Part shown: positions 9,622 through 18,245 of the stretch, one piece after another
Layout: every line of letters starts with the position of its first letter
Position numbering within the stretch: position 1 is the stretch's first letter
Made by a program: the position numbers and the translations under genes
Source: Halobacillus_B sp963739045
GTDB taxonomy: Bacteria; Bacillota; Bacilli; Bacillales; Halobacillaceae
Direction: 5' to 3'
Assembly: GCA_963739045.1 (NCBI GenBank)
Contig: CAVTYY010000003.1
Coordinates: forward strand, 21,548-85,547
Length of the DNA stretch: 64,000 bases
The notes under the pieces: generated by a model
Seen by the model: only the letters and a program-made list of their open reading frames with translations
What the model was told of the DNA's origin: nothing
The model's database searches: none

Positions 9622-10170
9622 ATGTTAAATAATGTCGCGTATTTTGATGCGGAAGGAAACAGAATCGACCATTTCGATACGGAGCAGGTAGCCTGCCTCC
9701 AAACTATTGATTATTGTACATCTGCTATTGTTCCGGACGGATTTACGTTTAGATTCACTTCGTTTGATAACTTTACAGCCTGCTCTGATTTGAGTGAGCT
9801 TGTTTGTATGCTGGAAGAGGAGGAAGTGGAAGGGACTGTGGAAGATCCGTGCGGCGGTACGCTTTCATGTCCGGTTTTACTCGATGCCGTCCGTTTAGTT
9901 GGAACGGCCAGGTTTCACATCAATGCAGGGAACTTGACACCAATTGAAGGGGGACTTCAACTTGGACAGCGTCCATGTACCCTGAGCAGCGATACAGCTG
10001 TATCGGTCAATCAGGTCATCCGAACGATTTGCCAAACGGATAGCTGCCAGGAGAAGTGTTTCGATACCATAGGCGCCTTTGCGTTTGCTCCACAAGTGAC
10101 AACCGACGCTTGCGGAAGACAGATTGTTACCGTACGGGGAGGACTATTCATCGGTTTTAATGGCTGCTGA
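9622..10170 (+). CDS. Cys-rich hypothetical protein, possible spore-coat type
   Basis: 182 residues with 12 Cys and no signal peptide or membrane helix. The start at 9622 is chosen for the GAGGGGAGGG site; an upstream in-frame ATG at 9595 overlaps that site. The Cys are spread as single residues (VAC, DYC, TAC, LVC) and small clusters (DSCQEKC), and the protein ends in FIGFNGC. This pattern in a cytoplasmic protein of a spore former suggests cross-linking in a spore coat or outer layer. The large protein at 54584-56650 has a similar composition. I do not recognise a named family. Confidence 0.8.
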   Translation: MLNNVAYFDAEGNRIDHFDTEQVACLQTIDYCTSAIVPDGFTFRFTSFDNFTACSDLSELVCMLEEEEVEGTVEDPCGGTLSCPVLLDAVRLVGTARFHINAGNLTPIEGGLQLGQRPCTLSSDTAVSVNQVIRTICQTDSCQEKCFDTIGAFAFAPQVTTDACGRQIVTVRGGLFIGFNGC

Positions 10171-10248
10171 TTAATCTATGAAAAGGGACTTCATGAAGCT
10201 TCTATCCTCATAAAAGGAACAAAGGCATAACTATAAAATTGCGAAAGG

Positions 10249-10283
10249 GCTGAGGATCAGGGTGATGATCTTTAGCTTTTTTT
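10249..10283 (+). terminator. rho-independent terminator
   Basis: An 11-base stem with G-U pairs (gctgaggatca/tgatctttagc) followed by seven T. It follows the Cys-rich gene by 79 bases. Confidence 0.75.
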
Positions 10284-10388
10284 GTGCTTGGTGTTACATA
10301 GAAGAGAGTAGAGATAAATGGAAGGTATGTGAAACCTAAACGGATTGAATACGTAAGCTTAGTAGGATTTACAGGGAGGGAATGCCTC

Positions 10389-10736
10389 ATGGTAAAAACG
10401 TTCTTACATGTAGAAGGGCTGATCGTGTTACTTGCTTCTGTGTACTTTTACGCCCAAATCGATGCAAGCTGGTGGCTGTTCTTCCTTTGCTTATTTATAC
10501 CGGATCTATTCATGCTGGGCTACGTGGTGAACAACGCAGCCGGTTCGATGATCTATAATGTGGGCCACTCCTATATTATTCCAGGCGTCCTCCTCATTCT
10601 TAGCGTTATTTTACAGCTGGATCTGCTGCAAATATTGAGTGTGATATGGGTCGCCCACATTGGAATGGACAGGTCAATCGGCTATGGACTGAAGGACCCC
10701 AGTAGTTTTAAAGTTACTCATCTACAAAAAGTATAG
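10389..10736 (+). CDS. DUF4260 family membrane protein
   Basis: 115 residues, with four hydrophobic stretches covering most of the chain. The end pattern HIGMDRSIGYGLKDPSSFK is the signature of the DUF4260 family, whose function is unknown. The start at 10389 (MVKTFLHVEG) has GGGAGGG upstream; an earlier in-frame ATG at 10329 lacks such a site and would add a hydrophilic extension. It stands alone after a terminator. Confidence 0.88.
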   Translation: MVKTFLHVEGLIVLLASVYFYAQIDASWWLFFLCLFIPDLFMLGYVVNNAAGSMIYNVGHSYIIPGVLLILSVILQLDLLQILSVIWVAHIGMDRSIGYGLKDPSSFKVTHLQKV

Positions 10737-10814
10737 GTAAGGTGAATTGGAATTTCATGTTAAAATTGACTTACATTCTCTTCGTTAGGAAGGAATGAAA
10801 ATTGGAGTGATCAG

Positions 10815-10976
10815 ATGGCGTCAACGGTGTTAGTTCTTGTTACCTTTTTGATTTGTTTCGTGATCAGTGGAGTTCTTAATGTATTCTTACGGACTACCAG
10901 TAAAAGAAACTGGCTGGCTACCCTCTTTATAAGTCTAGTGGTTTCACTAGTAACCGTTGGGATATTAGGGAGTTAG
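10815..10976 (+). CDS. small two-helix membrane protein
   Basis: A 53-residue ORF (MASTVLVLVTFLICFVISG ... VGILGS). It has two hydrophobic segments (about residues 4-20 and 35-51) joined by a basic loop (RTTSKRN), the usual inside-positive layout. A GGAG site lies upstream. I do not recognise a family. The regular helix-loop-helix design supports a real gene, but the evidence is modest. Confidence 0.5.
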   Translation: MASTVLVLVTFLICFVISGVLNVFLRTTSKRNWLATLFISLVVSLVTVGILGS

Positions 10977-11120
10977 CGGTAGAGAAATGGTGGGATAGAT
11001 TAAGCTGAGTTCTACTTAATAAGTGGAATGAAGCAGCTGATTATTTCAAGAGAGTTCATTCTCTATCCACTTTGATAATCAGGCCGTTACACGTTTATAT
11101 TTTGAAAGGGGGAGTTACAT

Positions 11121-11894
11121 ATGGATTCAACACAGCAAAATAGCAGCGCATGGGACCAAAAGGTAGAAGAGGGTTCTAGATATACGAAGTCAGTAAGTGC
11201 TGAAGTCATTGAAAATGCGAAAAAAGGTAATTGGGGAATTACAGTGACCACTGAGAAAACTGTACCTAGGAAATGGTTTCCTGAATCATTGAAGGGATTA
11301 AAAATCCTTTGCTTAGCTTCGGGAGGCGGACAGCAGGCACCCGTACTTGCAGCAGCGGGAGCCGATGTAACGGTCACAGATCTATCCAAGAAACAGCTGG
11401 AACAAGATGAGAAAGTGGCTAAAAGGGATGGCTTGCCGTTAAAAGTTTTACAAGGGGATATGGTCGACTTAAGCGAGTTTCAGGATGAGTATTTTGACAT
11501 TATCGTTAACCCAGTTTCCAATTTGTTTGTCCAGGACGTACATAAAGTGTGGAAAGAAGCATCCAGAGTTCTAAAGGAGAACGGTATTCTAATTGCAGGA
11601 TTTACGAACCCCTTATTATGGATTTTCGACGATGAGGACGAAAGAAAAGGCGTGTTAAATGTAAAGCACTCGATCCCTTCCTCCACCCTCGACTATCTGC
11701 CAGAAGGCGACGTAGACGATTACATAAATTCAAATCAAACGATTGAATATGCTCATACATTAGAAGATCAAATTCAAGGGCAGATCGATGCAGGCTTTGC
11801 GATTACTGGTTTCTATGAAGATGATTTCGGCGGTACAAGAGTGTTAGATCACCATATTAAAACGTTTATCGCGACGAGAGCGGTGAAGTTGTAA
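11121..11894 (+). CDS. class I SAM-dependent methyltransferase
   Basis: 257 residues, cytoplasmic. The SAM-binding start ILCLASGGGQQAPVLAAAG (about residues 62-80) matches motif I, VTVTDLS supplies the acidic residue after strand 2, and FDIIVNPVSNLF is the motif after strand 4. The C-terminal part carries a family-specific acidic loop (FDDEDERKG). Proteins of this type in Bacillaceae are annotated only as class I methyltransferases, so the substrate is unknown. A GAAAGGGGGAG site precedes ATG. Confidence 0.92.
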   Translation: MDSTQQNSSAWDQKVEEGSRYTKSVSAEVIENAKKGNWGITVTTEKTVPRKWFPESLKGLKILCLASGGGQQAPVLAAAGADVTVTDLSKKQLEQDEKVAKRDGLPLKVLQGDMVDLSEFQDEYFDIIVNPVSNLFVQDVHKVWKEASRVLKENGILIAGFTNPLLWIFDDEDERKGVLNVKHSIPSSTLDYLPEGDVDDYINSNQTIEYAHTLEDQIQGQIDAGFAITGFYEDDFGGTRVLDHHIKTFIATRAVKL

Positions 11895-12038
11895 GAAGGA
11901 ATTAAAAGTTAAGGGGCTGGTTTCACTGAATACTATTAATGAGTGAATGGAGAAGGAGAGCAGCCAAATAATCCTGGCAGCTAACGCAGGAATCAGAACT
12001 AGATTTATTAAACGTTGAGGATTGGCAGTGCAAGATAG

Positions 12039-12070
12039 AGCGATTGCAGTACCAGGCAATCGCTTTGATT
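12039..12070 (+). terminator. probable terminator hairpin
   Basis: Perfect 9-base stem agcgattgc/gcaatcgct with an 8-base loop, then a weak T-rich tail (ttgattta). It lies between the convergent methyltransferase and isochorismatase genes. Confidence 0.5.
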
Positions 12071-12095
12071 TATAAAAAATAACCCCCGCCCTGTA

Positions 12096-12650
12096 CTATT
12101 TGTCTAGTAAATCCATGAGAAATTCGTTTGTCGATAGAATCGCAGCAAACTCGCCATGGACGGTCGCAAGAGATAGATCATGTACAGTTTCTGAGTCTAT
12201 ATAGTTTCCGTTCTGATCTTCCAGCCCAAAGGCAGCGGTAGCATCGGATAGGACAACGGTCTCAAAACCTAGATTTGAACTCATCCTCACACTCGTCGAT
12301 ACACAGTGAGGAGTTGTAAGACCTGTCACGATTACTTTCTTAATACCACGATCACGTAAATACCCTTCCAGGTCTGTTCCTATAAAAGCGCTATTCACTT
12401 CTTTAGATATGATTTTCTCGTTTGCCTGTGGTTTCACTATGCTTTTAATATCGCTGCTGGGACTTAAATGGTAGAAAAGGGAAGAAGGTTCCTGGGAGAC
12501 GTGTTTGATGAAAATCACTTCTTCTTGCTGGTTTCTCCAATGACTTAACAGAGTTTTGATATTTTCTTCCGCATTAGGATTGTTTCTAAGTCCCCATTTT
12601 GGGTTGTTAAACGCGTTTTGAACATCAATGATCATCAGCGCTTTGTTCAT
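12096..12650 (-). CDS. isochorismatase-family cysteine hydrolase
   Basis: 184 residues. The catalytic triad of the family is visible: D9 (MIIDVQNAF), a Lys in the ISKEVNSAF region, and Cys in TTPHCVSTSVR after the cis-peptide region. Such enzymes hydrolyse amides or enol ethers such as nicotinamide, biuret or isochorismate; the substrate cannot be deduced. The start has AGAGGTG. The DUF1272 gene ends 27 bases upstream on the same strand, so they are probably cotranscribed, facing the Lrp-type regulator at 13008. Confidence 0.92.
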   Translation of the reverse strand: MNKALMIIDVQNAFNNPKWGLRNNPNAEENIKTLLSHWRNQQEEVIFIKHVSQEPSSLFYHLSPSSDIKSIVKPQANEKIISKEVNSAFIGTDLEGYLRDRGIKKVIVTGLTTPHCVSTSVRMSSNLGFETVVLSDATAAFGLEDQNGNYIDSETVHDLSLATVHGEFAAILSTNEFLMDLLDK

Positions 12651-12677
12651 GAATACACCTCTCTTTATATTATTTAT

Positions 12678-12863
12678 TTAGCTAATAGGACGGTAACCAG
12701 CTTCCCTGTGTCTCTTAACGAGTTCTCCAGAACAATTTGGACATATTGCTGACATTTCCATAGTGCAGTCCTTGCAGAAAGTACATTCATGAACACAAAT
12801 ATAGGCAGTTCCATGTACCTCCACTTCGCATCTTTCGCATCTGTTTTTCATTTGTAATCCCAT
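12678..12863 (-). CDS. DUF1272 zinc-ribbon-like protein
   Basis: A 61-residue Cys-rich protein with CERCEVEV, CVHECTFCKDC and CPNCSGEL, eight or more Cys in paired spacing suited to binding one or two zinc ions. The pattern YICVHECTFC...CPNCSGELVKR matches the DUF1272 family, whose role is not known. The start has GGGAGGTG. It is the first gene of a two-gene unit with the isochorismatase-like hydrolase. Confidence 0.9.
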   Translation of the reverse strand: MGLQMKNRCERCEVEVHGTAYICVHECTFCKDCTMEMSAICPNCSGELVKRHREAGYRPIS

Positions 12864-13007
12864 GTAAACACCTCCCTGTATGGATTTGTTTTAATTTTAA
12901 TTTAAATATAAATGTAATTACAGCCATTATTCCTCGTATTGCGCTTGTTCATCTTAAGAAAATCAGGTGTTTTTCAATAGTATAATTAAAATTGAAGGTG
13001 AAGACTT

Positions 13008-13427
13008 ATGGATCCAATAAATCGGCAAATACTAAATATTCTACAAGTTGAAGGCAGGATTTCCATGACTGAATTAGGAAAGAGGGTTTCTTTATCTACT
13101 CCTGCGGTGACTGAGAGAGTAAGAAAGATGGAAGATGAAGGAATCATTAAAGGATATAAAGCGGAAATCGATCCTGCTAAGATAAATAAACCGGTCCAAG
13201 CATTTATATTAATTAAAACGCATCGCTGTAAGGCATTTCGAGAATTCTGTAAGGAAAATCAATTGGTTATTGAGTGTCATCGATTAACTGGGGAATATAG
13301 TTACCTTGTGAAGATTGTTACGGAGACCTATGAATTGCTGGAGGAGTTTATCGATTCATCTATGGAGTACGGGGACCCTTATACGATGATGAATTTGTCT
13401 TCTCCTGTACCTGATAAAATCGTTTAA
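13008..13427 (+). CDS. Lrp/AsnC family transcriptional regulator
   Basis: 139 residues. The N-terminal winged HTH (residues about 4-50: DPINRQILNILQVEGRISMTELGKRV, then the recognition helix STPAVTERVRKMEDEGII) and the C-terminal RAM ligand domain (VQAFILIKTH ... CHRLTGEYSYLVKIV) are both complete. Lrp-type proteins sense amino acids. It is divergent from the DUF1272-hydrolase pair, which it may control. Confidence 0.93.
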   Translation: MDPINRQILNILQVEGRISMTELGKRVSLSTPAVTERVRKMEDEGIIKGYKAEIDPAKINKPVQAFILIKTHRCKAFREFCKENQLVIECHRLTGEYSYLVKIVTETYELLEEFIDSSMEYGDPYTMMNLSSPVPDKIV

Positions 13428-13553
13428 CTTTAAGTCAGAGATAGGACTTCCTGCACTCACTACTATGATAATATTTTCGGTTTAGAGGCAGCCCCAAAGA
13501 TACATAGGCTGGTGCTTGGATCTTATTAATTTCGTAAAAAAGGGGATGAGTGA

Positions 13554-13985
13554 TTGTCTAGTAAACGAATAGGAGCAGCCGCCATCATACTTGATACAGA
13601 GGAGAAAGTGCTGCTAGTTAAACATACGTATGGAAAGAAAAATTGGGAGCTTCCAGGGGGAATAGCCGAGGTAAATGAATCTGCACAGGAGACTGCCCAA
13701 AGAGAAGTGTTGGAAGAAACCGGAGTCGTAGTCGAGATAGGGGAATTAACGGGTGTCTATTATGACCCGAATCATGATGGGCATCATTTCGCATTCAAAT
13801 CTGAAAAGATGGACAATAAAATCCCCACACCGAGTTCAACAGAAATTTCTGAGTGCAGCTATTGGGCATTCAATCAATTACCAAAACCAATAAGTGATTT
13901 TACCATGCAGAGAATAGAAGATTCCCTGTATACTGATGAAAAAGAGTTATTTCATTCTATCGGTCCGAGAAAGTGGACGGAGTAA
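13554..13985 (+). CDS. NUDIX hydrolase
   Basis: 143 residues, TTG start at 13554 after AAAAAAGGGG. The NUDIX box covers residues about 36-58 (GIAEVNESAQETA then REVLEETGV), with all metal-binding Glu in place. The family hydrolyses nucleoside diphosphates linked to another moiety. The stop is followed 48 bases later by the DUF2200 gene, so they may form one unit. Confidence 0.92.
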   Translation: MSSKRIGAAAIILDTEEKVLLVKHTYGKKNWELPGGIAEVNESAQETAQREVLEETGVVVEIGELTGVYYDPNHDGHHFAFKSEKMDNKIPTPSSTEISECSYWAFNQLPKPISDFTMQRIEDSLYTDEKELFHSIGPRKWTE

Positions 13986-14033
13986 CTACGAATGATCGAG
14001 TTCTGCCTAAAAGATTCTGAAGGAGGATGTATC

Positions 14034-14390
14034 ATGACCAAGCACAGGATTTTTACAACGAGTTTCGCAAGTGTCTATCCCCATTATATTACGAAAGCGG
14101 AGAAAAAAAGCCGTACGAAAGCGGAAGTCGATGAAATTATCCGCTGGCTGACAGGGTACAGTCAGAAAGAGTTAGAAGGAGTCGTTGAAGAAAAGACAGA
14201 CTTTGAAACTTTTTTTGCTGAAGCCCCGCAAATGAACCCTTCACGGAGAATGATCAAAGGTGTGATCTGCGGTGTGCGGGTAGAAGACATTGAAGAACCT
14301 ACGATGCAGGAAATCCGCTATTTAGACAAGCTGATTGATGAGTTAGCCAAAGGAAAAGCGATGGAGAAAATTTTACGAACCCCTAAGTGA
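14034..14390 (+). CDS. DUF2200 family protein
   Basis: 118 residues. The start at 14034 (MTKHRIFTTSFASVYPHYI) has GAAGGAGGATG upstream; a longer frame from 13992 lacks one. The pattern TKAEKKSRTKAEVDEIIRWLTGY and the later CGVRVEDIEEPTMQEIRYLDKLIDELAKGK are typical of DUF2200, small helical proteins of unknown role. It follows the NUDIX gene and is closed by a terminator at 14422. Confidence 0.92.
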   Translation: MTKHRIFTTSFASVYPHYITKAEKKSRTKAEVDEIIRWLTGYSQKELEGVVEEKTDFETFFAEAPQMNPSRRMIKGVICGVRVEDIEEPTMQEIRYLDKLIDELAKGKAMEKILRTPK

Positions 14391-14421
14391 TACACATAAA
14401 GTTAACCGGTAAAGATAGATG

Positions 14422-14458
14422 GGCGATTATTCATTAAGAATAGTCGCCTTCTTTTCCT
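14422..14458 (+). terminator. rho-independent terminator
   Basis: An 11-base stem (ggcgattattc/gaatagtcgcc, G-U tolerated) followed by ttcttttccttt. It ends the NUDIX-DUF2200 unit. Confidence 0.8.
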
Positions 14459-14532
14459 TTAGAGGCTTTAGATAATTCCGATAAATAACGGGCTGACATT
14501 TCGGTGAACCAGCATAGGAGAGGGAGATCGTA

Positions 14533-15381
14533 TTGGCTAAATGGGAAAGGAAATTACTACATACCACACGAGGAGTATTTGAGATTTTTATCAAAGGAGA
14601 GGGCGACCCTGTTTGCGTTACCCACCTATACTCTGAATTTAATCAAAGCGGTGATTATTTTGCTGAGACTTTTACAAGAACACACAAAGTTTACCTAATT
14701 AACCTGAGAGAAACTGGACATTCAGAGAAAGCTAAGGAACCCTATCAACTCAGTATGCTCGAGTCGATTTTCGATTTAGAAGCTGTTCGGGAAGAATTAG
14801 GCATAACTCAATGGGGATACGCTGGACACTCCACGGGTGGAATGCTCGGAGTCATTTATGGAATACACTTCTCTGACTCTCTAGCTTTCAATGTGATTGT
14901 GGGAGCAGCGGCAAGAGAGTATATCACATTCTCAGAGGATTCAATATATCACTCCGAGCATCCTGAATTTAACCGAATGCAGGAATTAAATGAAGCTTTG
15001 AAGCGGTCTGATTTATCTGTAGAAAAGAGGAATGAATTAAAGGTCGAACGGACGAAGCTGTCATTATTTGCTCCTGAAAAATATGAGGAGCTATTCTCTT
15101 TGAACATTCATAAAGGATTGTCGGCAGCGCGAATGGATTTTTTCAGCCGTGAACTACAAGTATTTGATGTTACGAGGAAACTTATGTTTATATCTACACC
15201 TACTTTAATCATATGCGGCAGGCATGATGTTCAATGTCCACCTATGTACTCGATTGAAATGAGTGAAGGTATTCCAAATTCACATTTGGCGATCTTTGAT
15301 GAGAGTAACCATTATCCATTTTTAGAAGAAGGCGAGCGGTTTATTGAAGTATTTAATTCCTTTATTAAGGAAAAACAATAA
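14533..15381 (+). CDS. alpha/beta fold hydrolase
   Basis: 282 residues, TTG start with AGGGAGA upstream. The nucleophile elbow GHSTGG places Ser at residue 100, the acid is in GRHDVQCPP and the His in SNHYPFLEE, which completes the triad. The oxyanion region is HLYSEFNQSG. It resembles proline iminopeptidase-like and haloalkane-type hydrolases, but the substrate is unknown. No signal peptide is present. Confidence 0.92.
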   Translation: MAKWERKLLHTTRGVFEIFIKGEGDPVCVTHLYSEFNQSGDYFAETFTRTHKVYLINLRETGHSEKAKEPYQLSMLESIFDLEAVREELGITQWGYAGHSTGGMLGVIYGIHFSDSLAFNVIVGAAAREYITFSEDSIYHSEHPEFNRMQELNEALKRSDLSVEKRNELKVERTKLSLFAPEKYEELFSLNIHKGLSAARMDFFSRELQVFDVTRKLMFISTPTLIICGRHDVQCPPMYSIEMSEGIPNSHLAIFDESNHYPFLEEGERFIEVFNSFIKEKQ

Positions 15382-15471
15382 GTAGTTAGAAAACAGCAGA
15401 CTCAACAGCAAGAACACTTGTCGTGCAGCAGAAGATAAGGCAGTATCACCTGGACGGCTATCCAAGGTATA

Positions 15472-15765
15472 ATGATGATAGGAAGTTTGGTAATGTTAGT
15501 GAATCTTATGATCGTATGGTTTAGGGCGAGAAACTTCGGTCGTAGTAGATCGGAAGTATACCTAACGATCTTGATTGGATGTGTTTGTATGAATGTAAGA
15601 AAAGTGATTTTGTATCCTATTTTAGGTGGCCTTCTAGGCGTGATTGTTCTCTTCGTATTGAATGGATTCGAATTTGAATTACCGCCTTCCATTGGAATTT
15701 TTACCGGGCTGGTTATAGGTCAGCTGATTGTCCTGGGACTGAGACGCAGACAACGCGGCAAGTGA
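15472..15765 (+). CDS. small membrane protein
   Basis: 97 residues with hydrophobic segments near residues 3-16, 42-62 and 72-90 and a basic tail (RRRQRGK). The ATG pair at 15472 follows AAGG. A second possible start is the ATG at 15589 (MNVRKVILYPILGG), which would give a two-helix protein of 58 residues. No named family is recognised. Confidence 0.6.
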   Translation: MMIGSLVMLVNLMIVWFRARNFGRSRSEVYLTILIGCVCMNVRKVILYPILGGLLGVIVLFVLNGFEFELPPSIGIFTGLVIGQLIVLGLRRRQRGK

Positions 15766-15965
15766 GTGATGAGAATTAATCCGATCAGTTGCTAGGGAAA
15801 GAATAAAGCTTCCATAATCAAATACTTGGTTATTCAAGGAGGGGCTAGCTCATACAGAGTTTTGAAACAGATCGATTAATTCTGCATGAACGAACGATGA
15901 AAGAATTAAGGATCATTACATTAAATACCAAACTACAAGTAGTAACGATACTGGAGGGAATTTGA

Positions 15966-16469
15966 ATGTATGTGACGATTGCTGATTTTATTAAAGAATG
16001 GAACAAGGAAGCTAGGCTTACTCAAAAAGTTCTCGATGGATTGACGGATCATTCATTGAAGCAGCAAGTGTATCCAGAAGGTCGTACGTTAGGAAGGATT
16101 GCGTGGCACTTTACAACAAATATCCCTGAATATCTGGCACACTTCGGGTTGAAGATAAATGAAAGTGAGTATACGGAAAGCGTCCCTGAATCCGCGGAAG
16201 AAATTGCTGCTGCCTTTCAAGAGTTAAGTTCAAATGCTGCCCAGGTGATTGAACAGCAATGGACAGATGAATCTCTAAAGAAAGTGCAAAAGGCATTTGG
16301 AAGGGAAGAAACAAATGCACAGATTTTGATGGGGTTAATCAAACACATCGTTCATCATCGTGGACAGGTTACCATTCTCATGCGTCAAGCAGGTCTTAAG
16401 CCTTTTGGAGTTTATGGACCGCCGAAAGAAGATTGGATCCATCTGGGTGTGGAAACTCCTCCTCTTTAA
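15966..16469 (+). CDS. DinB family protein
   Basis: 167 residues. The DinB metal triad is visible as H48 (IAWHFT), H127 and H131 (KHIVHHRGQ). Helix-bundle proteins of this superfamily include bacillithiol transferases. The target is not known here. It is followed 43 bases later by a DUF1579-like gene and then an AHSA1 gene in the same direction. Confidence 0.92.
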   Translation: MYVTIADFIKEWNKEARLTQKVLDGLTDHSLKQQVYPEGRTLGRIAWHFTTNIPEYLAHFGLKINESEYTESVPESAEEIAAAFQELSSNAAQVIEQQWTDESLKKVQKAFGREETNAQILMGLIKHIVHHRGQVTILMRQAGLKPFGVYGPPKEDWIHLGVETPPL

Positions 16470-16512
16470 TCAGCATCAAATTGCTCGCTAACTAATGAAT
16501 GGAGACAAATTT

Positions 16513-16974
16513 ATGGAAAACTCAGTTCGACATGACGCATTACTTCAATTAGGAATCTTTCCAGGTAAATGGGAACTGGAAGTGATCCACCCTCATTTTC
16601 CTCCGAAATCAATATATGGAAATACGACATTTGATTGGATGGAAAGCGAGATGTATATGCTGCAGCGGACAATGATCCATCAAACCGAATTCCCCAATAG
16701 TACAATTGTTTATGATTACGATGCTCATACCAGTGCTTATGTACAGCATTATTTTGATTCGCGGGGAGTCACTCGTTTATATAACATGAGTCTTGAAAAT
16801 GGTGTTTGGAAAATGTGGAGGGATACAGCTGATTTCTCTAAATTAGATTTCAGTCAGCGTTTTATAGGGGAATTCAATGAAACTGAGGATACAATACAAA
16901 GCTCTTGGGAAAAATCATATGACGGTCTAAATTGGGAGCACGATTTTAAGATCATGTATAGAAAAGTCATCTGA
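16513..16974 (+). CDS. DUF1579-like hypothetical protein
   Basis: 153 residues (MENSVRHDALLQLGIFPGKWELE). The start at 16513 is preferred because ATGGAGAC sits upstream; the ATG at 16495 is inside that site. The layout LGIFPGKWELE near the start, a middle VYDYDAHTSAYVQHYFDSRG and a C-terminal SSWEKSYDGLNWEHDFKIMY matches small lipocalin-like proteins of the DUF1579 type. Function is unknown. It is likely cotranscribed with the DinB gene before it and the AHSA1 gene after it. Confidence 0.85.
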   Translation: MENSVRHDALLQLGIFPGKWELEVIHPHFPPKSIYGNTTFDWMESEMYMLQRTMIHQTEFPNSTIVYDYDAHTSAYVQHYFDSRGVTRLYNMSLENGVWKMWRDTADFSKLDFSQRFIGEFNETEDTIQSSWEKSYDGLNWEHDFKIMYRKVI

Positions 16975-17006
16975 AATTAGTAAATTCTATTCAAGGAGGA
17001 ATGGAT

Positions 17007-17522
17007 ATGTCAAAGAATGAAATGGTGTCGAGCGTAGAGAACGAACGGGTCCTGGTACTTGAGAGGGTATTCGATGCGAAAAGAGATCTAGTATTCAAGA
17101 TGTTTAAAGAGCCAGAGCATTTGAAACGCTGGTGGGGGCCAAGGGGCTGGGAAACTCCTGTTAGCAATATCGATTTCCGTCCCGGAGGTGTGTGGCATTT
17201 CTGTATGAAGTGTGTCGATCAGACACAGGGAGATTTCTATGGGATGGAATCCTGGGGGAAAGCCGTTTATAAAGAGATTATCGAGCCGGAGAAAATAGTC
17301 TACACGGATTACTTTTCCGATGAGCAAGGTCATGTGAATACCTCCATGCCGGCCGCAGAGATCACGATGGATTTCATCGATTTGGGGGAACAGACGAAGC
17401 TGGTAAGCCGCACAGAATATGAATCTGCCGAATCCCTTAAGAATGTGATGGACATGGGGATGCTGCAAGGTATCACCGAAACATGGGATCGCTTGAGCGA
17501 GCGTGTCACGGCTCTGGAGTAG
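17007..17522 (+). CDS. SRPBCC/AHSA1 domain protein
   Basis: 171 residues (MSKNEMVSSVENERVLVLE). The START-like fold signature is clear: LVFKMFKEPEHLKRWWGPRGW near residue 35 and a C-terminal GMLQGITETWDRLSERV. The family includes activators of Hsp90 ATPase and small ligand-binding proteins. AAGGAGG gives 7-base spacing to the ATG at 17007; the ATG at 17001 is too close. Its stop lies 18 bases before an SDR remnant. Confidence 0.92.
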   Translation: MSKNEMVSSVENERVLVLERVFDAKRDLVFKMFKEPEHLKRWWGPRGWETPVSNIDFRPGGVWHFCMKCVDQTQGDFYGMESWGKAVYKEIIEPEKIVYTDYFSDEQGHVNTSMPAAEITMDFIDLGEQTKLVSRTEYESAESLKNVMDMGMLQGITETWDRLSERVTALE

Positions 17523-17540
17523 GAGGATTTTTCATGGTGC

Positions 17541-17675
17541 ATGCATCAAATCAGAGGAGAACTGACTCACTTTAGTGAACGTGAGGATATTGCCAACGTT
17601 ATTGAATTTCTAGTCAGCGCTAAATCTCAGTGGGTGACCGGACAAACCTTACGTGTAAACGGGGGCTTCATTTAA
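17541..17675 (+). pseudogene. C-terminal remnant of a short-chain dehydrogenase/reductase
   Basis: 44 codons read RGELTHFSEREDIANVIEFL and then SAKSQWVTGQTLRVNGGFI before TAA. This is the last part of a classical SDR (DIANVIxFLxSxxxxWVTGQxLxVNGGF). The Rossmann fold and the YxxxK site are missing, so it cannot work as an enzyme. It begins directly after the AHSA1 gene, which suggests a deletion joined the two. Confidence 0.8.
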
Positions 17676-17718
17676 GGGCTCTGAGTCTTACCCACTCATT
17701 ACCACCGAGATCTGCAGA

Positions 17719-17752
17719 GGCGATTACCCGAAAAAAGTAATCGCTTTTTTTC
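17719..17752 (+). terminator. rho-independent terminator
   Basis: An 8-base stem (gcgattac/gtaatcgc) followed by eight T, after the SDR remnant. Confidence 0.85.
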
Positions 17753-17828
17753 TATATTGATTAGGTTGTCTCCCCGTTATTACTTGGATTCTCTGAACAT
17801 TTATTTCACTCTTCTACAAAAAAACATG

Positions 17829-17860
17829 CAAAAAAACAGTCAGATGTAACTCTGACTGTT
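17829..17860 (-). terminator. terminator of the YjcZ-type gene
   Basis: Perfect 10-base stem aacagtcaga/tctgactgtt. On the minus strand the stem is followed by a T-run. It ends 28 bases downstream of the small sporulation gene. Confidence 0.85.
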
Positions 17861-17887
17861 AGGGAGTTCCTGGGGTACTTTCAAGGA

Positions 17888-17992
17888 TTAATACCAAGCA
17901 GCTCCAACAATGATAAGCAGAATAAATAGTACAACGATTAGGGCAAATCCCCCACCGTAACCGAAACCACCGCCGCAATTACCGTATCCCAT
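17888..17992 (-). CDS. YjcZ-family sporulation peptide
   Basis: A 34-residue ORF: a Gly/Tyr-rich head (MGYGNCGGGFGYGGG) followed by one membrane helix (FALIVVLFILLIIVGAAWY). This is the pattern of YjcZ/SscA-type peptides, which are found in the spore coat or forespore membrane of Bacillaceae. The site GGAGGTGA at 5-base spacing is near ideal. It stands alone with its own terminator. The class is sporulation-specific, so the host should be a spore former. Confidence 0.93.
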   Translation of the reverse strand: MGYGNCGGGFGYGGGFALIVVLFILLIIVGAAWY

Positions 17993-18245
17993 TCAAGTCA
18001 CCTCCATTGTTAATCATACTTTACCTTATGTAGAAACGAAGAATGGGTAAAGGTAAAGGCCTATTTCACTTTAAAAAAATCGATGGGGCAGATGCAACAG
18101 CAGCCAAAGGTTTGATTTGTATGGAAGAAGACCCAGCAGCCTCTACCTCTGATTATGCCACTTGTTTTTTATAATGAAGGGGAATGTTATGCTAAAATAA
18201 TTAAGTGGAAACTTCATAATTTATTAGGGTAAAGGGGTTCGAGTT

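Noticed and set aside
11895..12095. Short protein-like stretches (ILAANAGIRTRFIKR) after the methyltransferase
   Set aside because: Broken by stops and with no confident family match; could be a worn remnant but cannot be supported.
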